Source: Entrophospora sp. SA101
Taxonomy: Eukaryota; Glomeromycota; Glomeromycetes; Entrophosporales; Entrophosporaceae
DNA length: 35,102 bases
NCBI GenBank assembly: GCA_958430865.1
Contig: CAUDNR010000300.1
Coordinates: 1 to 35,102, forward strand
Reading direction: 5' to 3'
Positions within the stretch are counted from its first letter, which is position 1. Each line of letters starts with the position of its first letter. Positions 8,177 through 15,545 of this stretch are shown here, piece by piece. The translations under genes were made by a program, and so were the position numbers. Under the pieces are notes generated by a model. It saw only the letters and a list, made by a program, of their open reading frames with translations. It made no database searches and was not told where the DNA came from.

Positions 8177-8872
8177 CTATTTTCTTTTTTGAAACTTTTT
8201 ATTTTCTGGAAATGCCCTCATGAAACTGATTCTCTGAACTTTTGAGATGGTTGCGAAACTTTTAACGGACACCACTTCGTGAGTAGGTTTAACTTGATGT
8301 TGTTTCCGAATATCACTTCCCGGTTCAAAATTACCCATAGTGTCGAGTGTTGGTTGCTTTGACAATTTTTGCGACTTTGCCTTGCTAGCAATAGGAAATT
8401 TGGTGATGGTCTCTTTTGCACGATTTTCAGAAGATTGTGGACCAGTTACAGAATAATTCCCTTCACCAAATTTTTTATCCATAATATCCATTTGATTTTT
8501 GATTCCTCTCCTATTTGCCATAGGCATATAGGTTTCGACATGTGGTGTTCCTCTCGGAATTGATACGGCTAGAACCACACCGGGTTTTACTCTGTGTCCA
8601 TCTTGAGTAGCACCATATCCACCAGCAACTTTCAGATCAGGAGACATATAAAGACCCTTCTCGTGTGGCCAGAGTCCTTGTTGAGACTGTTTTTTGAAGC
8701 CATCCCTTATAATAGATTCTACAGAATTATGGCTAGTACCATGAAAACCAAGGGGTTTACTACTATTGGTTGAGGAGTCACTTTCAATCGACCAAATACT
8801 TGTATAACTTGCATTACTGTTATTACTGTTGGTTGAGGAGTTGCTTACTCTTTTTTCTTTCTTACTTGACAT
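8177..8872 (-). CDS. PARP-like ADP-ribosyltransferase-fold protein (left-arm copy)
   Basis: A 231-aa protein starting MSSKKEKRVS at the first ATG; the frame is open 19 codons further up, but only from a TTG. Residues ~10-40 are a Ser/Asn linker. The core begins GFHGTSHNSVESIIRDGF (His44 in an H-G-T motif), then EKGLYMSPDLKVAGGYG (Tyr75), then a strand VVLAVSIP. This order matches the His and Tyr motifs of the PARP-type ADP-ribosyltransferase fold. I cannot place the third catalytic residue, usually Glu, so activity is unproven. The C-terminal ~80 residues are basic. The right-arm copy reads GLYTSPDPKVA, nearer the usual motif. A role in modifying host or element proteins is inference. Confidence 0.65.
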   Translation of the reverse strand: MSSKKEKRVSNSSTNSNNSNASYTSIWSIESDSSTNSSKPLGFHGTSHNSVESIIRDGFKKQSQQGLWPHEKGLYMSPDLKVAGGYGATQDGHRVKPGVVLAVSIPRGTPHVETYMPMANRRGIKNQMDIMDKKFGEGNYSVTGPQSSENRAKETITKFPIASKAKSQKLSKQPTLDTMGNFEPGSDIRKQHQVKPTHEVVSVKSFATISKVQRISFMRAFPENKKFQKRK

Positions 8873-9370
8873 TTTTTTCGTAGAACAAAAAATATATCCT
8901 GCAGTTCTGGCCGAGGATTGTGACCACAATTAATATATAAAAAGTAGACGGAATTGCAACTCCGTTAGAAGCCAGATAACGGTATGCAGATTTTGATCAC
9001 AAATCTATAAAAGTCTCGTCACTGAAATGAAGATCTAATTTTATCATATGGTGATATGCTAAAAAGGACGAATTATGCTAGATAAGCTCAAAGCGCATAT
9101 TGTTATGCAAATGATATTCTTAAAAAGGACAGTGGACTGGTTAATCATTAGATATCATTCTGATCACCTGACTTACATGGGACCAATCGTAGCCCAAGTC
9201 GGGGCTCAAAGCGGGAATTGAACCACAACGCAGTGATTTAAATATATGGAAAAATTAAAAAAAGCCAGACAAGTGGTTGAAATTACGAATCAAACTCAAA
9301 TCAACCATAACCCAAGGCGCATGTCGGACGGCATAACCTGCGTAATAACAATGCCATAACCTACGAAAAG
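8873..9370. other. Non-coding segment with ART-gene promoter and a B-box-like site
   Basis: There is no convincing gene. A TATATATTAA-type box (8930-8939, minus strand) lies about 60 bp before the ART-fold start. Near 9210-9230 the minus strand reads GGTTCAATTCCCGC, like a polymerase III B box, but no tRNA fold or A box is evident. The flanking sequence is the part duplicated as a 200-bp unit in the right arm. Confidence 0.4.
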
Positions 9371-9506
9371 TGCGACGCAAATGCAAACCAATCGTTCTTC
9401 CAGGTACGACGCAAATGCAAGCACGTCGTGTCTCGAAGTACGACGCAAATGCAAACACGTCGTGTCTCGAAGTACGACGAAAATACGAATCAATCGTATA
9501 AGTAGG
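9371..9506. repeat. Four tandem 34-bp repeats
   Basis: Units start at 9371, 9405, 9439 and 9473, each beginning T(A/G)CGACG(C/A)AAAT. The middle two are nearly identical; the outer two have diverged in their second halves. Each middle unit contains CGTCGTG and TACGACG as a short inverted pair. Confidence 0.85.
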
Positions 9507-9521
9507 TAACTGTTACCTACT
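9501..9521. repeat. Perfect 21-bp palindrome
   Basis: AGTAGGTAAC and GTTACCTACT flank a single central T at 9511. It abuts the last 34-bp tandem repeat. It could be a dimeric protein-binding site. Confidence 0.85.
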
Positions 9522-9567
9522 GCTTTCATATTGTAATCACTATCACCAATATTTGACGGTTCCATAA

Positions 9568-9661
9568 CATATGGGGCACTCTAGGAAAACCAGGCTTCGA
9601 GTTCGTGTTATGTGTAATTTTCATAAACTCGAAGCCTGGTTTTCCTAGAGTGCTCCCATAT
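9568..9661. repeat. Long hairpin / MITE-like inverted repeat
   Basis: Perfect 28-bp arms lie at 9576-9603 and 9626-9653 with a 22-nt loop. With one mismatch or indel the pairing continues into ATATGGG / CCCATAT on the outside. It could be a small palindromic transposon or an extruding cruciform. No coding capacity. Confidence 0.85.
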
Positions 9662-9765
9662 TACAACATATAAATTTCATCATCACCAATTCATGTGACT
9701 GTGTAAATATTATTGGCTAATTGAAAACTTTTGAATTTTAATAAATTGTGACCATTGGACATTGT

Positions 9766-9823
9766 AATTATCATTACCATTACCATTATTGTTGTTATTA
9801 TCATTGCTATCATTATCATTATC
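9766..9823. repeat. Degenerate ATT/ATC trinucleotide tract
   Basis: An imperfect CATTAC / CATTAT microsatellite directly before the ATG of the pogo-like transposase remnant. Low complexity. Confidence 0.7.
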
Positions 9824-10118
9824 ATGTCTCAACCAAAAAAAACAGCTATTAGTGAGCAATTGAAAAGAGAAATTTGTATATATTACCAAGAAAACATTTA
9901 GAAAACTCATCAAGAAATTGCAAATTATTTTAGTGAAAAATTTCATTGAATTTTGATAGGTCATCAGTAACAAAAATTTTACATGATAAAGAAAAATGGC
10001 TAGATGCTTTATCTACAACCCATCTTAATACTTTTTGTTGTAGACAAGTGAGGTTTCCTGAACTAGAAATAAGCAATGAACATATGGATTGGACAAGTCA
10101 ATGCAAGTGGCCTAATCA
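9824..10118 (+). pseudogene. pogo/Tigger-like transposase N-terminal fragment (left arm)
   Basis: Starts MSQPKKTAISEQLKREICIYYQ, continues after a frameshift near 9895 as a helix-turn-helix with RSSVTKILHDKEKWLDA, and ends around FPELEISNEHMDW. This order (an isEQKREIC-type first helix, SSVTKIL second helix, EKWL, then PELE) is characteristic of the CENP-B/pogo DNA-binding N-terminus. No DDE catalytic part follows. It is broken by a 1-bp indel relative to the right arm and by stops, so it is a remnant. Confidence 0.65.
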
Positions 10119-10258
10119 TTGTTGTTGTTTTTTATATAATTATTATTATATTTTATTTTTTTTCATGTCTCTTTGTTCAATTATTTCTGATGATCTGCAA
10201 GTGTCCTTAATATTTATGACCAGTGAGTGTATCACTTAACAAATGGAACATTATAAAG

Positions 10259-10670
10259 CTAATTGTGATGATAATAGCTAAATTTGATCCCTGAAATTCT
10301 TTTTGTCTGGTTTTGTTGCAGCATGCCCCATATGTTTGTTACCATTATTAGTGGATTTTTGGAAGAATATTGCATGGTTATTCTTGCCTTTTCTAGAAGC
10401 AAAGAACCATTATGTTGGTTTGAAAGTGTATGAGTTGCTATAGCAGTAGATTTTGAAACATTCTTTGATCCTAAATAATAACATTAAAATATTGCAAATT
10501 AATAATTGCAAGTGCAAAATTAATTATATTTATTTGTCACCTTTTTCTGCAAATTGATTTTTTTTCCCATGTGTTTTACAAATTGTGCAAAACATTCTCT
10601 TTATTGCTGCATCATATTTTAACCATTTATATGTGTTTAGCCATTCATGATGAAAACTTCTTCCTGATTT
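10259..10670 (-). pseudogene. hAT-type TTF/BED zinc-finger fragment with an intron (left arm)
   Basis: On the minus strand, exon 1 (10541-10670) encodes HEWLNTYKWLKYD and FCTICKTHGKKNQFA. A 70-nt GT...TTATTTAG intron (10471-10540) follows, and exon 2 (10259-10470) continues GSKNVSKSTAIATH with SNQH. Splicing gives a C-x2-C...H...H finger as in hAT-transposase-related proteins. The zinc-finger part is intact, but no dimerisation or catalytic domain follows. Confidence 0.6.
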
Positions 10671-11928
10671 TTAAAATGCATTTTTTTATTTGACATGGTT
10701 TTCACTTAATTCACTTTTTTTATTTATCTGAGCCTTGAATTGTTTCATTTATAAATGCTTCACCCCGAATTTCAGTAGTCAGATTATCTAATTCTTCTTA
10801 TTCTACACTATTTATTTATAATTTATTTTTTTGAATAAGGGAAAACAAATATACATAAATTCATATTTAAAGTGTATGTATTTTTAAATTTAATAATTTA
10901 ATAGCAGTGAAATAAGATTTAAATTAATACTTTTCTTCTGAAAATTCAAATGATACAAATTATGGTTCTTTTCTAAAATATTGTAGTGATACACATATAT
11001 GTATACATTATTTGGTATAAAATTTTTTAAAAATAAAAAGGAAAAATATCCGGCAACACTTTTTTTTTCGGAAATTAAAATTTTTGAAAGGAAAATCCGG
11101 ATTTTTAAAGTACTATTTCCAGCCCTGGTTCCATACATGCTAATATTCTATACAAAAAAACGCGAAATATACGGAAAATTTATATTAATTTTTCAGAACT
11201 GTACCAAATAATACTTTTGTTTATTAATGGATGCTCGTGTTCCAAAAACAAATTTAAAAATTAAAAAAAAAAATTTCGCATCTTTAAAATTTTAAAATTT
11301 TAATAATTGGACAAAATATATTTTTTATGCGTGATTTCATATATGGTGACATATACAAAAAGTCAGAGTTATGAATTTATCGAATTATTCCAATTATCGA
11401 GATTTTATTATTACTATAAATATGAAATTATCGAATAAAATTTTAATATAAGTGACACTTGTTCTTGAAAAATTATGAATTTAAGGAATTATGAATTTAT
11501 CGCATATGAATTTAACGAGCTTTGACTGTAGTAGGTGTGTTACGAAATTCCATAATAAAATTTGCATTAGCTTTCAAAATTGACAACACATAATCTTTAT
11601 TTACTAGATTCAAAAGGGTGATTGATATAGTGCCATTTTAATAAAGGCATTCGAGTTTCAATGAATTTAGTTTCGATTTCGATTTTAGTCGAAAGTCGAA
11701 ATTTTTAAGCAACCCTCTAAATTTATGTTTAACCAGTTTTTAAACTGGTTTTTTTAAGCGGTGATCTTGAAACCAGGAACAAGGACCGAATCGAGCCGAA
11801 CCAGTAACATAAGAATAATGGATGGTTTATCAATAATTTTGATAAAAAAAATAATTAGAATGATTAATATTGCATAACATACTCAAAACAGAATCCAGAT
11901 AAACCATTATGAGTTTCATTAAAAAATG
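10671..11928. other. AT-rich non-coding stretch with decayed transposon sequence
   Basis: No convincing gene. Near 11110-11125 the minus strand reads CCAGGGCTGGAAATAG, like the CAGGG ends of hAT elements. Positions 11340-11530 hold repeated ATGAATTTATCG motifs ending in a pogo-like terminus. A 20-bp palindrome, AACCAGTTTTTAAACTGGTT, lies at 11731-11750. Short frames here are low-complexity. Confidence 0.5.
11340..11530. mobile_element. pogo/Tc1-like terminal sequence with internal subrepeats (left arm)
   Basis: The minus strand begins TACAGTCAAAGCTCGTTAAA at 11530 and then repeats (CG)ATAAATTCATA / ATTCATAATT several times. CTACAGTC...CTCGTTA is the style of pogo/Tigger ends. The transposase fragment at 9824 reads towards it. 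The opposite terminus was not found. Confidence 0.45.
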
Positions 11929-12287
11929 TGTCTAAAAAAAAAATGATTATTTTAAAAGAAAAAAAATTTTTTATAATAATAATAAAATCCAGTTTGAATC
12001 CGGTTGCTATAATTTTAACCGGATTTTTCAAAAATAAAAACTGGTATGGTGCAAGTCACCTAGTCCCGCAACCTGCTGCGCCTCGTGGCCAATTTTGGGA
12101 AAATCACCAAAACTCAGAATTTGTAAGTTATGCTCAAAAATGCAATAAAATTTTATATCACGTGACCTTTAATGGTGATACAAATTAAAAAAAATATTTA
12201 TATATTAATATATAACATTGCTAAAAAAAATTTCCTTCTTCATGTGAAGAAGCCAATGCTCCTGCGGAGAGCATTCTTTGAGAGCTT
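11929..12287. other. Arm end: repeat-like sequence with hairpins, no gene
   Basis: Contains an AATCCGGTT...AACCGGATT hairpin (about 11997-12025), then a GC-richer stretch (12045-12100) with GCAAGTCACCTAGTCCCGCA that looks like a dispersed repeat. At 12235-12252 is CTTCTTCATGTGAAGAAG, and at 12255-12275 an AATGCTC/GAGCATT stem. The frame through here (PQPAAPRGQF) is probably spurious. Confidence 0.5.
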
Positions 12288-12297
12288 NNNNNNNNNN
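12288..12297. other. Assembly gap (10 N)
   Basis: Ten N join piece 1 to the fold-back piece. The real distance and order across it are unknown. Confidence 0.99.
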
Positions 12298-12571
12298 ATT
12301 GTAATGGGAAAGATTTTTACATTCCAGTTACGATGCACAAGGTAGAAAATAAGATTGAGGTACATCACGTTAATGTTATTTCTGAAGAGACAGATACAGA
12401 GTTAAAAAAAAACACGTGATTAATCCTAATATCATTCCAGGTACTAAAATATTAGAGTTCCATTCTAAGGTTTGGGATACACGGCAAAACCTCAAGGATG
12501 AATTTCTTAGAGTTCTAGATTATGCTGAATATCTTATAAAGGAATTGATTCGAATTCAGGATTCAGCTTGA
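12298..12571 (+). pseudogene. Retropepsin-like fragment, frameshifted (copy 2)
   Basis: Corresponds to about 132-410 of copy 1. It starts at the gap. It carries a 9-bp deletion, and its poly-A tract (about 12403-12411) is shorter, giving a net -1 shift and an early TGA. Either decay or a homopolymer error at a low-coverage piece end. Confidence 0.7.
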
Positions 12572-13074
12572 AGCTCTTTAGCATATTTTCGCAATTGTGA
12601 CATTCTGGCTTGCGCTTCATTTTCTGGCACTGATAAGGTAGACTGATTATTTAAGATAGAATGATGTACGGTTTTCGATTCCGATAAATTTCCACCTTTA
12701 GATAATTCCGCACTAGAATTGTCCTTCTTTTTTCTGCTAGTCTTTTTTGACACTGGTTCGCTCGAATGAATTACTTGCTCAGAATTTCCAACACTTGATG
12801 AGCTATGCTTAGGAGAGATTTCTAGTTGGGGTGTCGAGATAGATGAGTCATTAAAAGCCATTTCTATTCCAGGTGGATGAGGATATATCCGACCATTTAC
12901 AATATCATCATATCTATCACTACCGATTTTATAATCTCTACATATTTTGCGTTTTCTATTTGGTATCTTTTTTGCCTCCATGTCCCTTATTTTTTGGATA
13001 TTTTCGGGAGACAATTTGGTGGCATTGGAGTTGAGATATGTTCGAACTCTGGATTTAGTTCGGGTTTTAACCAT
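12556..13074 (-). CDS. Basic, putative helix-turn-helix protein (copy 2)
   Basis: A 172-aa copy of the gene at 395-910, with an ATG at 13074. It has about ten amino-acid changes (for example E to N before IQKIRD, and an extra Lys in the SRKKK run) and no break. The DNA-binding-like N-terminus is almost unchanged; most changes are in the Ser/Lys-rich part and the last helix. An upstream in-frame stretch has no ATG. Confidence 0.7.
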   Translation of the reverse strand: MVKTRTKSRVRTYLNSNATKLSPENIQKIRDMEAKKIPNRKRKICRDYKIGSDRYDDIVNGRIYPHPPGIEMAFNDSSISTPQLEISPKHSSSSVGNSEQVIHSSEPVSKKTSRKKKDNSSAELSKGGNLSESKTVHHSILNNQSTLSVPENEAQARMSQLRKYAKELQAES

Positions 13075-13168
13075 TTTAGAAAAATATATAATGATATAAA
13101 AAAAAATGTCTGATTTAAATCCAGGCAAACACCCATTTATTCCTAGTATGTTATCGAGCAAGAATTGA

Positions 13169-13236
13169 GTAATAATCGGGCACAAATCAGGCAAAACCCG
13201 GGTAATAATCAGGCAAAAACTGGGTAATAATCAGGT
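13169..13236. repeat. Three 13-bp direct repeats (copy 2)
   Basis: Same GTAATAATC(A/G)GG repeats as at 1004-1071, unchanged in number and spacing although the adjoining genes have diverged. Confidence 0.6.
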
Positions 13237-13315
13237 ATTAATTAGTAAAAAGCTGATTCGTAATTAGTTTTCTTTGATAATAATTTTTTTGTTAAACATA
13301 ATTCTATTTAATTAT

Positions 13316-14560
13316 ATGGCACCAATACATACCTTAAATAGTGGATCTACCGTTGCCGAAAATTTTCAAGGGCGTGGATATAAATTAGATAGCACTAGAG
13401 AACGTGAACTTGAATCTGAGCGTAATGAGTTACTCATTAAAACTGAATTTTTTGCTAATAAATGTTCTGATTTTAGAAATGCCAAAGCGCTTGCAGAAAC
13501 ACGATCAGATGGGCTTGAAAAAGAGTTGAAATCAAAAAATGAAAAGATTTTGCGTCTCCGGAAAGAGTTAAATCGAACCAGCGATGCCAAAATACAAAAT
13601 GACTCGAATATAAAACAATTCAAAGAAGGAATCAAACAACTCAAAGAAGAAATCAAACAGTTACAGAGTAAAAACACTAATCTTGTATCCCATTATTCTC
13701 TTAAAGAACTTTCTCTTACTGGATATCAAACCAAGTATTACAAAAAAATGGAAGAGGCGACCTATCTTCAATCTAGAATAAAGTTATTGGAAGAGAAATT
13801 ATTTTCGGCTCAGAATGATTCATCTCTAATAAAATCCGAGTTTTTGTCTCTCAAATCTAAATTAGCTGAATTGGATCAAACAAAAGATGAATTGGTGCAA
13901 ACAAAAGATGAATTGGTACAAACAAAAGATGAACTATCTTTAAAAATCGATGAGGTGGAACGTTTAAAATTGGAAGCCATATCTCAAAGTTTGCATGATC
14001 AAGTAAAATTTCCATCAGATAAAACAATTGCTGGGGGGTATGAGCCTCAAGAAAACGTTTCTAAAGTATCTAATATTCCAGTTGATAATAAATCTAGTTT
14101 AGATACAAAATATCCTGCTCCAGAAAAAAGTCTTCGTAAATATTTACGTGAAAATATAAAAATGCAACTACGAAAACCAGAAGTTTCAGCTACGTCTCCC
14201 GAAATAAAAATTGTTGATACTAATTCTCCAGATAAAGATAAGTCTGGTACCTCTTCATTTAAAGACGATACATTACAAAATATCGAGCCAATAAAGATAG
14301 ACGTTCCCAGTGGAAATATTCCCAACTCCTCTTTGGATAAATCGAATTCCGGGATTTCAGTGGGAGGAACAGAAGCAATTCCTGCTATGACAAGCGTCTT
14401 AGGTTTACCAAAAACTGTATGGCTATTGCTTGCTTTGTTGATTATTGTTGTATGGGTTAGATTTATTCGACCTAAATTGAATGCAAATAAAAAATCTTTT
14501 GATTCGGTAGTACGTAAAGATCCCGAAAATTCAGATAAACTGCTAAAAATATTTTCTTGA
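13316..14560 (+). CDS. Tail-anchored coiled-coil protein (copy 2)
   Basis: A full-length 414-aa copy of 1151-2395 with the same QTKDELV heptads and membrane anchor. Substitutions (N to K in YYKKM, E to K, S to L, F to L, G to V, H to R) all fall before about residue 280; the last third is identical. That pattern marks the end of the diverged block between copies. Confidence 0.8.
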   Translation: MAPIHTLNSGSTVAENFQGRGYKLDSTRERELESERNELLIKTEFFANKCSDFRNAKALAETRSDGLEKELKSKNEKILRLRKELNRTSDAKIQNDSNIKQFKEGIKQLKEEIKQLQSKNTNLVSHYSLKELSLTGYQTKYYKKMEEATYLQSRIKLLEEKLFSAQNDSSLIKSEFLSLKSKLAELDQTKDELVQTKDELVQTKDELSLKIDEVERLKLEAISQSLHDQVKFPSDKTIAGGYEPQENVSKVSNIPVDNKSSLDTKYPAPEKSLRKYLRENIKMQLRKPEVSATSPEIKIVDTNSPDKDKSGTSSFKDDTLQNIEPIKIDVPSGNIPNSSLDKSNSGISVGGTEAIPAMTSVLGLPKTVWLLLALLIIVVWVRFIRPKLNANKKSFDSVVRKDPENSDKLLKIFS

Positions 14561-14722
14561 TAGTTTATCCTATTATGGTATAAATAAATAATTTTTTCTT
14601 TATCTTAGAATAAAGGCGTATCTTAGTATTAGGTTAAAATTGAATTTATACTAATCATAACCATATTAAACATTTATAATAAGGTATTAACTAACTACTC
14701 GCCAGGAAAGAAAAATATAATA

Positions 14723-15451
14723 ATGTTTCCACGAAAAAAATATATAATAGTCACACGTAAGAAGAAATCAACTCCAGTGAGTATTGAATCCTTTAAAGAA
14801 TTAAACTTGAAATTTGATGCCGTTATTGCTGAATTTGAAAAGGAAAAGAAAACACTCATTGATATTAATGCTAAACTTCATGCTAGGATTGTTGAATTAG
14901 AACATGACAAGAAAGCGACTGATGCTCGAATTCGGAATCTAGTGGAGGAAAATGGAGACCTATATTTTGATGTAAGTTTACAAAATAAAGAGAACGATAC
15001 TAGATTTGCAAAATTAGAACAGACTCAAGATAGAATAATTAGTTTCTTTAGTAATAATCAATCGACTCCAGTGAGTATCGAGTCCAACTTGAAACCTCTT
15101 ACCGCTGAGCTTAAAAAGCAATTGACTCCAGTGAGTATCGAGTCCTTTAAAAAAAAATTAGACTCGATACTTGATGCCGTTATTGCTGAATTTGAAAAGG
15201 GAGATGGAATATATTGTTTCAATAATATTATGGAACCAATCGTTGATATTAATAGAGCACTCACTGATGTTAATATAGCGCTCATTGATGTTAATGCCAA
15301 ACCTTATGCTGGGTTTAAAGCGTTAGAAAATGATGATAGAGAGTATGATGAAAGATTGCTGGAGTATAAAGAAAGATTGCAGGAGTATGATGAAAGATTT
15401 CGGGAACTAAAATTAAAGAGTTTGATGCTAAAAAACGAAATTAGAGAATAA
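14723..15451 (+). CDS. Coiled-coil protein with TPVSIES repeats (copy 2)
   Basis: Identical in protein sequence to 2558-3286, with the same spacing to its neighbours. Confidence 0.75.
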   Translation: MFPRKKYIIVTRKKKSTPVSIESFKELNLKFDAVIAEFEKEKKTLIDINAKLHARIVELEHDKKATDARIRNLVEENGDLYFDVSLQNKENDTRFAKLEQTQDRIISFFSNNQSTPVSIESNLKPLTAELKKQLTPVSIESFKKKLDSILDAVIAEFEKGDGIYCFNNIMEPIVDINRALTDVNIALIDVNAKPYAGFKALENDDREYDERLLEYKERLQEYDERFRELKLKSLMLKNEIRE

Positions 15452-15545
15452 TCAAAAAACGTATGAGTAGTTTCTTTAGAAATAATACTCTGATACCTTG
15501 ACCACGGAATTAAAAATTTTAATGTATATAAAATATAATCAAGTA

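Larger units (their letters stand above)
7183..12150. repeat. Long inverted repeat, left arm (~5 kb)
   Basis: This segment matches the reverse complement of 22981-28156 almost base for base. The inner boundary is exact: 41 bases of coding sequence after the ATG at 7223 are shared, then similarity stops. The outer end is defined only by the assembly gap on the other arm. Differences between arms: a 200-bp tandem duplication and a 9-bp unit extra in the right arm, a 1-bp indel near 9895, and scattered substitutions. The arm carries two genes and several smaller repeats. It is probably a terminal inverted repeat of a linear element (inference). Confidence 0.96.

Noticed and set aside
9371..9506. 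CRISPR array
   Set aside because: Units are contiguous 34-bp tandem repeats without unique spacers, in eukaryotic DNA.
9255..9565. Overlapping Arg/Thr/Phe-rich frames
   Set aside because: They are translations of the 34-bp tandem repeats with no family resemblance.
11928..12188. 86-aa frame with PQPAAPRGQFWENH
   Set aside because: It starts in poly-A, runs through a hairpin and repeat-like DNA, and looks like a chance frame of a dispersed repeat.
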